Numbered from the stretch's first letter, positions 17,899 through 27,057 are shown. The stretch is DNA of 64,000 bases from Rubrivivax sp. (GCA_016707445.1 JADJHR010000019.1:372001-436000), one strand, 5' to 3'. The notes: generated from the sequence alone by a model not told the origin. Translations and numbers: made by a program.

Positions 17899-18825
17899 AT
17901 GGGACATGTTGCGCTGGCTGCCAAAATCACCCATGTGCCGTCGATGTACTTGAGCGAGCTCGACGGCCCGCGCAAGGGATCGCGGCAGGACGCGATCGAC
18001 GGCCACCTGGAGATCGCGCGCCGCTGCAAGGCCGAAGGCGTGGACACGCTGATCGTCTTCGACACGCACTGGCTGGTGAATGCCAACTACCACCTGAACT
18101 GTGCGCCGCATTTCAAGGGCAGCTACACCAGCAACGAGCTGCCGCACTTCATCAGCAACCTGGCCTATGACTTCCCGGGCAACCCGGCGCTGGGCCAGCT
18201 GCTGGCGCGAGTCTGCAGCGATGCCGGCGTGGAGACGCTGGCGCACCCCGCCACGACGCTGGCGCCCGAATACGGCACCCTGGTGCCGATGCGCTACATG
18301 AACGCCGACCGGCGTTTCAAGGCGATTTCGGTGTCGGCGCTGTGCATGGCGCATTACCTGAACGACAGCGCGCGCCTGGGCTGGGCCATGCGGCGCGCGG
18401 TGGAAGATCACTACGACGGCACGGTCGCCTTTCTGGCCAGCGGGTCGCTGTCGCACCGCTTCGCGCAGAACGGCCTCGCGCCCGAGTTTGCGTTCAAGGT
18501 TTGGAGCCCCTTGCTGGAAACGCTGGACCGGCAGGTGGTTCGCATGTGGCAGAACGCCGAATGGAAGGCCTTCTGCGAGATGCTGCCCGAGTACGCCAGC
18601 AAGGGCCATGGCGAGGGTTTCATGCACGACACCGCCATGTTGCTGGGCGTGCTGGGCTGGTCGGCCTACGACGCCCCGGCCGAGGTCATTACGCCCTACT
18701 TCGGCGCCAGCGGCACCGGGCAGATCAATGCCGTCTTCCCCGTCACGCCGCAGGACGGCCGTGCCATTCCGCGTGCCGTGGCGTCTGCGGCCGACGGCTA
18801 CACGTCGATTGCCACGCGGCTCTGA
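17899..18825 (+). CDS. hpaD: 3,4-dihydroxyphenylacetate 2,3-dioxygenase
   Basis: The protein is 308 residues from ATG 17899 (MGHVALAAKITHVPSM). It belongs to the LigB-type class III extradiol dioxygenases, with early histidines in ITHVPSM and DTHWLVNANYHL and the LASGSLSHRF segment characteristic of HpaD/HpcB. It opens the homoprotocatechuate ring next to the hydroxyls using non-haem Fe(II). It is co-transcribed with hpaE and hpaF. A longer upstream reading frame lies inside hpaE and was rejected. Confidence 0.9.
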   Translation: MGHVALAAKITHVPSMYLSELDGPRKGSRQDAIDGHLEIARRCKAEGVDTLIVFDTHWLVNANYHLNCAPHFKGSYTSNELPHFISNLAYDFPGNPALGQLLARVCSDAGVETLAHPATTLAPEYGTLVPMRYMNADRRFKAISVSALCMAHYLNDSARLGWAMRRAVEDHYDGTVAFLASGSLSHRFAQNGLAPEFAFKVWSPLLETLDRQVVRMWQNAEWKAFCEMLPEYASKGHGEGFMHDTAMLLGVLGWSAYDAPAEVITPYFGASGTGQINAVFPVTPQDGRAIPRAVASAADGYTSIATRL

Positions 18826-18839
18826 AAGCGGATGCCGCC

Positions 18840-19271
18840 ATGCCCCACCTCGTGATCCTCTACAGCGGCAACCTCGATGCCCAGACCGACATGCCGGCGC
18901 TGTGCCGCACGCTGGCCGATGCCATGTTGTCGATCAGCGACGAGACCGGTGCGCCGGTCTATCCGCCGGGCGGCACGCGCGTGCTGGCCTACCCGGCGGC
19001 GCACTGGGCGGTGTCCGACGGCGGTGCCGCCGGCCGCGCTGCCGGCGGCGACGGAGACTATGGCTTCATGTACCTGAATCTGCGCATGGCCAGTGGCCGC
19101 AGCGACGCCATCAAGCAGCAGGTCGGGCAGGCCGTGCTGGCGGCGCTGAAGTCCCATGTGGCACCGCTGCTCGAGCGGTTGCATGTCGGCTTCACTTTGC
19201 AGATCGACGAGGGGCACGAGGTGTTCGACGCCAAGCTCAGTTCCTTGCACCCGCTGTTCAACAGGGCCTGA
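18840..19271 (+). CDS. hpaF: 5-carboxymethyl-2-hydroxymuconate delta-isomerase
   Basis: The 143-residue protein begins Met-Pro-His-Leu, which places Pro at the mature N-terminus as the catalytic base of tautomerase-superfamily CHMI. YLNLRMASGRSD and the C-terminal FDAKLSSLHPLF fit the family. It converts 5-carboxymethyl-2-hydroxymuconate to its oxo-isomer, the step between HpaE and HpaG. It is slightly longer than the enterobacterial enzyme (about 126 residues), with an Ala/Gly-rich insert around residue 65. It lies 14 bp after hpaD and 4 bp before hpaH. Confidence 0.85.
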   Translation: MPHLVILYSGNLDAQTDMPALCRTLADAMLSISDETGAPVYPPGGTRVLAYPAAHWAVSDGGAAGRAAGGDGDYGFMYLNLRMASGRSDAIKQQVGQAVLAALKSHVAPLLERLHVGFTLQIDEGHEVFDAKLSSLHPLFNRA

Positions 19272-19275
19272 ACGC

Positions 19276-19725
19276 ATGCTCGACGCCGGCACCATCGCCG
19301 CGCTGGCGCGCCAGTTGTACGAAGCGCGCAAGTCGCGCATCGCGCTGCGCCAGTTCAGCCGCCAGCACCCGGGCATGACGATCGCCGACGGCTACGCGAT
19401 CCAGCGCGAATGGGTCAGGCTCGAGATCGCCGACGGCCGCAGCATCAAGGGCCGCAAGATCGGCCTCACGTCGCGCGCCATGCAGCTGTCCAGCCAGATC
19501 GACGAGCCCGACTACGCGCCGCTGATGGACGACATGTTCTTCGCGCAGGGCGGCGACATCCCGATCGAGCGTTTCATCGCGCCGCGCGTCGAGGTCGAAC
19601 TGGCGCTGGAAGCCGGACAGGTGGTGCTGGCCGGATCGTTCACGCGGCCGGTCAATGCTGCGGCCGGCGACAGCTTCCACATTGACTACGGGCCGCTGGG
19701 CGCGGTGGCCTTTCGATTCAGCTGA
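19276..19725 (+). pseudogene. hpaH: 2-oxo-hept-4-ene-1,7-dioate hydratase with a large in-frame internal deletion
   Basis: The first 110 residues (GYAIQREWVRLEIADG, IKGRKIGLTSRAMQ, DDMFFAQGGDIPIERF, VEVELA) and the last 39 (LEAGQVVLAGSFTRPV to the end) match HpaH closely, but only 149 residues remain where the family has about 267. The segment between VELA and LEAG, roughly 118 codons, is absent without a frame change, at about 19604-19607. Glu106 and Glu108, two metal ligands known from the E. coli enzyme HpcG, are kept. The third ligand, near residue 139, falls in the lost part, so the product should be inactive. An assembly collapse is an alternative. Confidence 0.85.
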
Positions 19726-19735
19726 CGCACCGTGT

Positions 19736-20638
19736 TCAGCGCCGTCGGCGCAACCCCAGCACCATCACCGTGCCCACCACGATCAGCGCGCCCAGCACTT
19801 GAACCGGTGCGATGTGCTGTCCCAGCAGCGCCCAGGCCATCACCATCGCCGCCACCGGCTCCACATTGAGGATGGGTGACGAGCCGACCACACCCAGGCG
19901 CGGCAGCAGCGTGAACATGACCGTGAACGCGGTGCCGTAGAGCAGGGTCAGCAGCACCAGGCCCCACCAGCCGGGCGGGCTGTGCGGCAACTTCAGTCCG
20001 CCCTGGGCCAGCGCGACGACGAGTGCCAGGACGCCCACCACCGCCATCGTCACCGCGCTGCGCAGCCGGCCGTCGATGCCGGCGATCTCGTGCTGCGTGA
20101 CCACCATCACCAGGCCGAAACTGGCCGCCGCCAGCACGGCAAAGGCCACGCCGCTGCCGATGCGTGACCATTGTGCCTGTGCGCCCAGTCCCGACGCAGC
20201 GCCGAAGACGTCCAGCGCCAGTGCCAGTCCGAGCAGGATCACCGGCATCGCGATGATCGTGCGGCGGTCCGGGCGGTGCCGGTACAACAGCCGCGACCAC
20301 AGCGCTGTCCACATCGGCCATGTATTGAAGGCCAGCAGCGCCAGCGCCACCGGCAACCGTGCCACCGCCGCGTACAGCGACAGGCTCTGCACGGCCACCA
20401 GCACCGACACCGCGGCCAGCACCCGGCGTTGCCAGCGGTCCATCGTCCACGCCACCCGCTGCTGCCACACCAGCAGCCCGACGACCAGCGCCGAGACGCC
20501 ACTGCGCAGCGTGACCGCAGTGGCCACGTCCACGCCGTCGTTGAAGGCAAAGCGCGCCGCCACGTGGTTGCCGCCGAACATGCAGGCCAGCAGCAACAAC
20601 GTCAGGAAGGCGCGCAGCGACAGCGTGGGGCTTGTCAT
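19736..20638 (-). CDS. EamA/DMT family transporter
   Basis: This 300-residue protein has about ten hydrophobic helices in two EamA repeats (first starting LTLLLLACMFGGNHVAARF, second after SRIGSGVAFAVLAAASFG). The family moves metabolites such as amino acids or organic acids across the inner membrane; the substrate is unknown. ATG 20638 was chosen because MTSPTLSLRAF leads straight into the first helix, and upstream codons lack hydrophobicity. It converges with the truncated hpaH, leaving about 10 bp between their stops. Confidence 0.8.
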   Translation of the reverse strand: MTSPTLSLRAFLTLLLLACMFGGNHVAARFAFNDGVDVATAVTLRSGVSALVVGLLVWQQRVAWTMDRWQRRVLAAVSVLVAVQSLSLYAAVARLPVALALLAFNTWPMWTALWSRLLYRHRPDRRTIIAMPVILLGLALALDVFGAASGLGAQAQWSRIGSGVAFAVLAAASFGLVMVVTQHEIAGIDGRLRSAVTMAVVGVLALVVALAQGGLKLPHSPPGWWGLVLLTLLYGTAFTVMFTLLPRLGVVGSSPILNVEPVAAMVMAWALLGQHIAPVQVLGALIVVGTVMVLGLRRRR

Positions 20639-20774
20639 GATGGGCGTCGATGCTACCCGGCGCGCATCGGTGGCCAAGCCGGGCGCCGCACGCCGTGCAT
20701 CCGGGCGTCGCGCCGTCACATGAGACGATGCCGGTTCCTGCAATTCCACAGCGCCGAACGCGTGCACCCCTGCC

Positions 20775-21698
20775 ATGGCCGCCAGCAGCCTGCTTGCCCT
20801 GATCGACGACATCGCCACCGTGCTCGACGATGTGGCACTCCTCACCAAGATCGCGGCCAAGAAGTCCAGCGGCGTGCTGGGCGACGACCTGGCGCTCAAT
20901 GCGCAGCAGGTCAGCGGGGTGAAGGCCAGTCGCGAGATTCCGGTCGTGTGGGCGGTGTTCAAGGGCTCGCTGCGGAACAAGGCGATGCTGGTGCCCGCGG
21001 CGCTGCTGATCAGCGCCCTGGCGCCCGGGCTGGTGGTGCCGCTGTTGATGGTGGGCGGCGCCTTCCTGTGCTTCGAGGGCTTCGAAAAGCTGGCCCACCG
21101 TCTGCTGCACGGTGCGCATGAAGCCGAAGCGGGGCATGCCGCGTTGACGCAGGCATTGACCGACCATCAGGTCGATCTGGTGGCGCTCGAGAAGGACAAG
21201 ATCAAGGGCGCGGTGCGCACCGACTTCATCCTGTCGGCCGAGATCATCGCGATCGCGCTGGGCACGGTGGCCAACGCGCCTTTCGGCACTCGCGTGCTGG
21301 TGCTGTCGGGGATTGCGCTGGTGATGACGATCGGCGTCTACGGTTTTGTCGCCGGCATCGTCAAGCTCGACGACGCCGGGCTGTGGCTTAGCCAGCGCCC
21401 CGCGGCCGTGGCGCGCGCGCTGGGCGACGCCATCCTGCAAGCCGCGCCCTGGCTGATGAAGGCGCTGTCGGTGGTGGGCACCGTGGCCATGTTCCTGGTC
21501 GGCGGCGGCATCCTGGTGCACGGCACGCCGCCGCTGCACCACCTGATCGGCGCGCTCACGAAGCCGCTTGGCGGCTTGGCGGCGGCGCTGCTGTCGGCAC
21601 TGGCCGATGCGCTGGTGGGCATCGTCGCCGGTGCGCTGGTGCTGGCCGTGCTGACACTGGGCAAACGCGTACTGGCCCGGCGGGCCAAGGCCGCCTGA
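20775..21698 (+). CDS. DUF808 family membrane protein (YedI-like)
   Basis: The 307-residue protein begins MAASSLLALIDDIATVLDDV and contains DVALLTKIAAKKSSGVLGDDLALNAQQV, a hallmark of DUF808/YedI proteins. Several membrane segments follow (about 75-110, 150-195, 225-300). The family is widespread in proteobacteria and its function is unknown. It is a single gene, convergent with the FKBP gene, with adjacent stop codons. Confidence 0.85.
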   Translation: MAASSLLALIDDIATVLDDVALLTKIAAKKSSGVLGDDLALNAQQVSGVKASREIPVVWAVFKGSLRNKAMLVPAALLISALAPGLVVPLLMVGGAFLCFEGFEKLAHRLLHGAHEAEAGHAALTQALTDHQVDLVALEKDKIKGAVRTDFILSAEIIAIALGTVANAPFGTRVLVLSGIALVMTIGVYGFVAGIVKLDDAGLWLSQRPAAVARALGDAILQAAPWLMKALSVVGTVAMFLVGGGILVHGTPPLHHLIGALTKPLGGLAAALLSALADALVGIVAGALVLAVLTLGKRVLARRAKAA

Positions 21699-22175
21699 CT
21701 ACTTGCCGGCGATGCCCAGCAGTTCGACCTCGAACAACAGCGTCGCGTTGGGCGGGATCGGGCCACCCGGCGTGCCGCGTTCACCGTAGGCGATGGCCGC
21801 AGGGCAGGTCAGCTTGGCCTTGCCGCCGACCTTGATGCGCTGCACGCCCTCGGTCCAGCACTTGATCACGCGGTTGAGCGGAAATTCGGCCGGCTGACCC
21901 CGCTGGATCGAGCTGTCGAACTCCTTGCCGTTGGCAAAGGTGCCGCGGTAGTGCACCTTCACGGTATCGGTGGCTGCGGGCATGGCCCCGCTGCCTTCTT
22001 TCAGCGACCGGAACACCAGGCCCGTGGCGCTGACCTCGGCGCCCGGTTCGGCCGCCGCGGCTTTCAACACCGCGGCCTGCGCATGGGCCGACGAAGGCGT
22101 CAGCGACACGGCCAGGACTGTAGCCAGCACAGGCAGTGCGGCCACCAGGGCCGACAGGCGATTCAGACAAGGCAA
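21699..22175 (-). CDS. periplasmic FKBP-type peptidyl-prolyl isomerase
   Basis: The protein has 158 residues with a signal peptide (about 1-32, ending AHAQA), then a short Ala-rich spacer and one FKBP domain. The domain is visible in VKVHYRGTFANGKEFDSS, VIKCWTEGVQRIKVGGKAKLT and AYGERGTPGGPIPPNATLLFEVELL. It should catalyse proline isomerisation during folding of envelope proteins. Two cysteines (CWTEG, LTCPA) could form a disulphide. Only 53 bp separate its start from the DUF3016 gene. Confidence 0.9.
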   Translation of the reverse strand: MPCLNRLSALVAALPVLATVLAVSLTPSSAHAQAAVLKAAAAEPGAEVSATGLVFRSLKEGSGAMPAATDTVKVHYRGTFANGKEFDSSIQRGQPAEFPLNRVIKCWTEGVQRIKVGGKAKLTCPAAIAYGERGTPGGPIPPNATLLFEVELLGIAGK

Positions 22176-22228
22176 GATGGTGACCTCCGGGGCGACGAAG
22201 GCGCGATCATCGCAGCATCGCTGCGGCC

Positions 22229-22717
22229 TCAGCGAATGGACGCCGTCGAGCGTGCGCCGAAGCGCTCTGCAAACCAGCGGTCGACCAGACGCAGCTCGTA
22301 GGCCAGCGGGCCGCTTTCACTGACGCGCAGGGGCGTCATCAGGTAGCTCATGTCGCTGATGCGTTCCTTGCGGCTTTCAAGCGTGCGGCCGCCGGCGCTC
22401 AGCGTCCAGCGCAGCGTCAACGTCGGCCAGTCGGCCGCGCCCTTGAGCACCCGCAGATCCTGGCCGTTGCGCGTCGGCTTGACCGTGCCGGCCATGTCGA
22501 GGTCGAGCAACTCGACCTTCAGCGTCTGGCCGTCGGGCAGGCGCTGACCCAGCGCCTCGAGGTGAGATTTCAGCAAGGCCAGGTTGCGCTCGCCGTCGAA
22601 GCGGCTGTTGCCGGCGTCGGCGAGCTGGCTGTAGGGGCGCATGCTGACCTCGACCTGTCCGGCCGCCAAGGCCGACCCGGCAACCAGCAGGCTCAACAGC
22701 AACAGGGATATGCGCAT
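22229..22717 (-). CDS. DUF3016 domain protein, exported
   Basis: The protein has about 162 residues from ATG 22717 (MRISLLLLSLLVAGSALA-AGQ), a clean signal peptide; an ATG six codons upstream is less likely. The mature part matches DUF3016: FDGERNLALLKSHLEALGQRL, LKVELLDLDMAG and TLRWTLSAGGRTLESRKERISD. It is a small periplasmic protein of unknown function. It lies in the same direction as the FKBP gene and may be co-transcribed with it. Confidence 0.75.
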   Translation of the reverse strand: MRISLLLLSLLVAGSALAAGQVEVSMRPYSQLADAGNSRFDGERNLALLKSHLEALGQRLPDGQTLKVELLDLDMAGTVKPTRNGQDLRVLKGAADWPTLTLRWTLSAGGRTLESRKERISDMSYLMTPLRVSESGPLAYELRLVDRWFAERFGARSTASIR

Positions 22718-22830
22718 GACAGACTCCGCGTTCACTCGATATTGGGTGGATCCTGAAGCGCCGGGCTGGGTTCCGTCAAGGCAGGCCTGCGGCCGCGCCG
22801 AAACTCAGCTTTACCCGGCGGCCGTGGCGC

Positions 22831-24612
22831 TCAGCGCGGTCGTGAATCCCTCAGGCTGGTGATGCGGTTGAACACCGGCCGGCCAGGACGGTGGTCGACG
22901 CGGTCGGCGACGAAATAACCGTGACGTTCGAACTGCAGCCGCACATCGGGCGCCACCGTGGCCAAGGATGGCTCCAGCCACGCCTGCATCACGCGACGGC
23001 TGTGCGGGTTGAGGTTGTCGCGAAAGTCGCGGCCGCCTTCTTCGGGCTGGTCGGTGGCGAACAGGCGCTCGAACAGCCGCACCTCGGCCGCCAGCGCGTC
23101 GTGCGCCGCCACCCAGGTGATGGTGCCCTTGACCTTGACGCTGTCGGCCCCGGGCGTGCCGCTTCGGGTGTCGGGCAGCACCGTGGCCAGCACGGCAGTG
23201 ACGGCACCGCCGGCGTCCTTCTCGCAGCCCTGGCACTCGATCACCACGCCGTACTTCAGGCGCACCTTGTTGCCCGGAAAGAGGCGGAAGAAACCCTTCG
23301 CAGGGACCTCGGCAAAGTCATCGCGTTCGATCCACAGGTCGGGCCCAAGCTCGAACCGGCGCTGCCCCAGCTCGGGGTGCTGCGGATGCGCCGGGGCCTG
23401 GCAGGGCTCGCGGTGCGCGGCCGCGCCGAACACCTCGGCCCAGTTGAGCAGCTTCAAAGGCAGCGGGTCGAGCACCGCCATCGCGCGCGCGGCCTTGGCC
23501 TCCTGGTCTTCGCGCAGCGCAATGTCGAGCACGCTGTAGTCGACCCAGATGTTGGTCTTGCTGGCGCCGGTGTCGGCGGCCATCTTGCGGATGCTCTCTG
23601 GCGTGTAGCCACGCCGGCGCATGCCGGCCAGCGTCGGCATGCGCGGGTCGTCCCAGCCTTGCACGATGCCTTCGTCGACCATGCTCTTCAGCTTGCGCTT
23701 GCTGGTCATCACGCTGGTCAGGTTCAGGCGGCCGAATTCGTACTGCCTGGGCAGCGGCTGGCTCAGCAGGCCCAGCGTGGTCAGGTTTTCCAGCAGCCAG
23801 TCGTAGAAGGGCCGCTGGTCCTCGAACTCCAGCGTGCAGAAGCTGTGCGTGACGCGCTCCAGCGCGTCCTCGATCGGGTGCGCATAGGTGTACATCGGGT
23901 AGATGCACCAGCGGTCCCCGGTGTTGTGGTGCGTGGCGCGCTTGATGCGGTAGAGCGCGGGGTCGCGCAGGTTGATGTTGGGGCTGGCCATGTCGATCTT
24001 GGCGCGCAGCACCATGGCGCCGTCGGCATGCAGGCCATCGCGCATCTCGCGAAAGCGCGCCAGGTTCTCGGCCGGCGTGCGGCCGCGAAAGGGGCTGGGC
24101 GTGCCCGGCGTGTTGAAGTCGCCGCGGCTGCTGCGCATCTGCTCGGCGCTCTGCTCGTCGACATAGGCCAGCCCGGCGCCAATCAGCGCCTCGGCGGCGC
24201 GGTACATGAAGTCGAAATAGTTGCTGGCGAAGTACAGGTGGCTGTGACCGTGGGCGGTCCAGTCGAAACCCAGCCAGTGCACCATCTCGATGATGGCGTC
24301 GACGTACTCCTGCTCTTCCTTCTCGGGGTTGGTGTCGTCGAAACGCAGGTGGCAGACACCGCCGTAGTCCTGCGCGAAACCGAAGTTCAGGCAGATGCTC
24401 TTGGCGTGGCCGACGTGCAGGTAGCCGTTGGGCTCGGGCGGAAAGCGCGTGCGGATGCGCGCCGGGTCGACTGCACCCGCGGCATGGTGCGCCGCATCGC
24501 CCGGGCTGCCGCCCCAGGGCCGACCCTGATGCACGCCGGCGGCCAGGTCGCGCTCGATGATCGTGCGCAGGAAGTTGCTCGGCTTGGGGTCTTCTTTCGC
24601 GGGGGGGGCCAT
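22831..24612 (-). CDS. glnS: glutaminyl-tRNA synthetase
   Basis: This 593-residue class I synthetase charges tRNA-Gln. The HIGH motif is HVGH (66-69) within PEPNGYLHVGHAKSI, and the KMSKS-type motif is MTSKRKL at about 300-306. The C-terminal anticodon-binding beta-barrels follow (RDFRDNLNPHSRRV). Length and order of elements are normal. The start MAPPAKEDPKPSNFL is preceded by a short gap to the ketosynthase gene in the same orientation; the synthetase marks the edge of the pigment cluster. Confidence 0.95.
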   Translation of the reverse strand: MAPPAKEDPKPSNFLRTIIERDLAAGVHQGRPWGGSPGDAAHHAAGAVDPARIRTRFPPEPNGYLHVGHAKSICLNFGFAQDYGGVCHLRFDDTNPEKEEQEYVDAIIEMVHWLGFDWTAHGHSHLYFASNYFDFMYRAAEALIGAGLAYVDEQSAEQMRSSRGDFNTPGTPSPFRGRTPAENLARFREMRDGLHADGAMVLRAKIDMASPNINLRDPALYRIKRATHHNTGDRWCIYPMYTYAHPIEDALERVTHSFCTLEFEDQRPFYDWLLENLTTLGLLSQPLPRQYEFGRLNLTSVMTSKRKLKSMVDEGIVQGWDDPRMPTLAGMRRRGYTPESIRKMAADTGASKTNIWVDYSVLDIALREDQEAKAARAMAVLDPLPLKLLNWAEVFGAAAHREPCQAPAHPQHPELGQRRFELGPDLWIERDDFAEVPAKGFFRLFPGNKVRLKYGVVIECQGCEKDAGGAVTAVLATVLPDTRSGTPGADSVKVKGTITWVAAHDALAAEVRLFERLFATDQPEEGGRDFRDNLNPHSRRVMQAWLEPSLATVAPDVRLQFERHGYFVADRVDHRPGRPVFNRITSLRDSRPR

Positions 24613-24672
24613 CGATCGATTCTATCGACCGGGCCCACCGGCCCCAGAGGACGAACGCCGGCTTCGGCCCGG

Positions 24673-25881
24673 TCAGGCGCGGCCGAAGGCCAGCACGGTA
24701 TTGGTGCCGCCGAAGGCGAAGCTGCTGCTGATGGCGGCCTGCAGCGCCGGCGCGGCGCTGTGCCCGGGCTGCACCAGGTTGAGCGCGCAGGCGGCGTCGA
24801 CGCTGCCGCCATGCAGGTTGGGCGGCAGCTGGCGCTGCTGCAGCGCCAAGATTGTGATGGCCGCTTCCAGCGCGCCGGCCGCACCCAGCAGATGGCCGTG
24901 CAGCGCCTTGGTCGAGCTGACCTGCAGGCCGGGCAGTGCGTCGCCCCAGACTGTGGCCAGGGCGTCGGTTTCCACCACATCACCGATCTTGGTGGCCGTG
25001 CCGTGGGCGTTGCAGTAGCCCACGTCGGCCGGGTTCAGGCCGGCCTCGCGCAAGGCGGCGCGCAGCGCGCGTGCCTGGCCTGCGGCGTCGGGCTTGGTCA
25101 GGTGGCTGGCGTCGCTGCCCAGGCCGTAACCCAGCAGACGGGCCCACACGCGGGCGCCTCGGGCCCGCGCACGGGTTTCGGATTCCAGCACCAGAAAGGC
25201 CGCACCTTCGCCGAGCACGAAGCCGGCACGGTCGGCGGCGAACGGCCGGCAGGCGCGCCCGGCCTGCCCAGGGGCAAAGGCGGCCAGCGTCTGCATGGCC
25301 TGCCAGGCGGCGACGACGCCGGGGACGATCAGCGCCTCGCTGCCGCCTGCCAGGGCCAGGTCGACCTCGCCGCGCTGCACTGCGCGCATCGCTTCGCCGA
25401 TGGCCACGGCCGACGACGCGCAGGCCACCGAGTAGGTCAGCACCGGCCCCTGGGCCTTCAGGCGCATCGCCACCTGCGCCGCCGGCGCATTGGGCATGAA
25501 GGCCGGGATGGTCAGCGGCGGCACGCGACCGCCGGCGGTGCCCACCCGGTAGGCGGTCTCGATCGCGGCCGCGCCGCCCATGCCGCAGCCCACGTAGACA
25601 CCCAGGCGTTCGGGGTCGATGCCGGTGGGCGCGCCGGCATCGTGAAAAGCGCGGTCGGCGGCGGCCACCGCCAGCTGACTGACGCGGTCCACACCAGGCA
25701 GCTGCAGCTTGGTGAACCAGCGGCTTTCATCGAAGGCCACGGTGGCCGCCGCGGCCGGTTTTGGCAGTTGCCCGGCAAACACCTCGGCTACCGCCGAGTC
25801 GCCGCGCAGCAGTGCGGCCAGCATGGCGAGCGGATCTTCGCCGTGCGGCGATTGCAGACCCAGGCCGGTGACAACGACCAT
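24673..25881 (-). CDS. beta-ketoacyl-ACP synthase of the aryl polyene cluster
   Basis: This is a 402-residue FabF-type ketosynthase with a complete catalytic triad: Cys154 (SVACASS), His293 (NAHGTAT) and His330 (ALHGHLLGAAG). It catalyses Claisen condensation of malonyl-ACP with the growing acyl chain. It is paired with an acyl carrier protein gene 17 bp upstream and belongs to the outlying left arm of the cluster. APE clusters normally carry more than one ketosynthase, and this one may act in initiation or in making a separate acyl group. NAHGTAT in place of NAHGTGT is a small deviation. Confidence 0.85.
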   Translation of the reverse strand: MVVVTGLGLQSPHGEDPLAMLAALLRGDSAVAEVFAGQLPKPAAAATVAFDESRWFTKLQLPGVDRVSQLAVAAADRAFHDAGAPTGIDPERLGVYVGCGMGGAAAIETAYRVGTAGGRVPPLTIPAFMPNAPAAQVAMRLKAQGPVLTYSVACASSAVAIGEAMRAVQRGEVDLALAGGSEALIVPGVVAAWQAMQTLAAFAPGQAGRACRPFAADRAGFVLGEGAAFLVLESETRARARGARVWARLLGYGLGSDASHLTKPDAAGQARALRAALREAGLNPADVGYCNAHGTATKIGDVVETDALATVWGDALPGLQVSSTKALHGHLLGAAGALEAAITILALQQRQLPPNLHGGSVDAACALNLVQPGHSAAPALQAAISSSFAFGGTNTVLAFGRA

Positions 25882-25898
25882 GCCGCGGTGCAGCTGCT

Positions 25899-26135
25899 TC
25901 AGGCGGTCTGCGCGGCGCGCAACTCGTCGATGGCTTTGGACAGCGTGGCCAGGGAGTTGATGTCGGGGTAGGACTCGAGCGAGACCTTGAACTTTTCCTC
26001 GACCTCGAACAGAAACTCCACCAGCGCCAGCGAATCGATGCCCTGCTCGAGCATCGAGGCATTCGCATCGAGCTTGTCGGGCTCGATGCCGTACTTCTTG
26101 TGGATCAGCTGCTGCAGTTCCTCGAGTGAACTCAT
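25899..26135 (-). CDS. acyl carrier protein
   Basis: The 78-residue acyl carrier protein has the phosphopantetheine attachment site Ser35 in QGIDSLALVEF and the usual four-helix acidic profile. It carries the growing chain for the adjacent ketosynthase. It is one of two carrier proteins in the cluster; the other is at the far right end. The neighbouring upstream gene, the PAP2 phosphatase, runs in the same direction about 96 bp away. Confidence 0.9.
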   Translation of the reverse strand: MSSLEELQQLIHKKYGIEPDKLDANASMLEQGIDSLALVEFLFEVEEKFKVSLESYPDINSLATLSKAIDELRAAQTA

Positions 26136-26231
26136 GTCCGGGGCTCCATCACGACCTCACCGTGCGCAGCCGGTCGAGCCCGTGCCGTCGCTCCCCCCTG
26201 ATCGTGTGTTTCGATGTCGATGGGCGATCAA

Positions 26232-26993
26232 TCATAGCGGCTGGCCTGGGGCTGTCGGTCGTGCGGTCGGTCGTATGGCCAGCGGTGCTGCCGGTCGCGG
26301 TGCCGGGCCCCAGCACAAGGACGCCAGGCCGAAGACCATGCCCAGCGCGGCCCCGGCCAGCACGTCCAGCACCACGTGCTGGTGCACCGCCACCGTCGAC
26401 CAGGCGATCAGCAAGAACCAGCCTGCGTTGACCCGCTGCAGCCAGGCCGGGCCGCGCACCGCGGCCAGCAGGCGATGAATCCACAGCGCACTGAAGGCGG
26501 CCGTCGCGACGTGCATGGAGGGGCAGGCGTTGCCGGCGGTGTCGACGTCGCGCATCAGCGCAAAACCCAGATGATGGGCCACCGACGGGTCGAGCTGATG
26601 CGCCTGCGACGGCACCACCGTCGGCCACAGGTAGAAGCACATCAGCCCCGCCAGACACAGGGCGAAGGCCCAGGCACCGTAGCCCAGCAGCGCGCGCAGC
26701 GACGGCTGGAAGGCAGGCGCCACACCGACGTAGAACCACAGCGAGGCATAGGGCCAGAAGGCTGCCGGCACGAAGCCGATCCAGCTGTCCAGCGGCGTCA
26801 GCGGCATCACCGTGACCGGATTCACCGGGTGGTGCAGCAGATGGAAGTAGGCGCTGAAGAACAGCGCGATGAAGGCGCAGATGCCCAGGGCCTTCAGCAA
26901 CTGCAGGCGGCGCCAGTGCGAACCCAGCACCCGCGCCCAGTCTGCAGATGTCGGGGCATCGGCAGCAGGCGTGGTGGTGCGGATATCACTCAA
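26232..26993 (-). CDS. PAP2 superfamily membrane phosphatase
   Basis: The protein is about 253 residues if TTG 26993 (MSDIRTTTPAAD) is used; longer versions run into the divergent flavoprotein gene and look non-coding. Six hydrophobic segments surround the PAP2 signature pieces: NACPSMHVATAAF and STVAVHQHVVLDVLAGAALG, with the catalytic His and Asp. The family dephosphorylates lipid or polyprenyl phosphates. Next to a pigment that is lipid-anchored in the outer membrane, a lipid-phosphate role is plausible but inferred. The start codon is uncertain. Confidence 0.7.
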   Translation of the reverse strand: MSDIRTTTPAADAPTSADWARVLGSHWRRLQLLKALGICAFIALFFSAYFHLLHHPVNPVTVMPLTPLDSWIGFVPAAFWPYASLWFYVGVAPAFQPSLRALLGYGAWAFALCLAGLMCFYLWPTVVPSQAHQLDPSVAHHLGFALMRDVDTAGNACPSMHVATAAFSALWIHRLLAAVRGPAWLQRVNAGWFLLIAWSTVAVHQHVVLDVLAGAALGMVFGLASLCWGPAPRPAAPLAIRPTARPTAPGQPL

Positions 26994-27030
26994 GCGGCCC
27001 CTCGATGGGGCGTTGCCCTCTGGAGTGAGG

Positions 27031-27057
27031 TTAACACCGGCGGCCGGCACCGATAAT
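27031..27057 (+). promoter_or_regulatory. candidate promoter for the plus-strand arm of the pigment cluster
   Basis: TTAACA (27031-27036) and GATAAT (27052-27057) are separated by 15 bp, shorter than ideal, in the interval between divergent genes. The first base of the flavoprotein start codon is 61 bp downstream. It is the best sigma-70-like match visible there. Confidence 0.3.

Noticed and set aside
15471..18086. Open frame of 871 codons on the minus strand
   Set aside because: Antisense to hpaG1, hpaG2, hpaE and hpaD; the residue composition (His/Arg/Gln-rich) is that of a shadow frame.
22891..25971. Open frame of 1026 codons on the plus strand
   Set aside because: It lies antisense to glnS, the ketosynthase and the carrier protein genes, which have clear catalytic motifs; long antisense frames are expected in GC-rich DNA.
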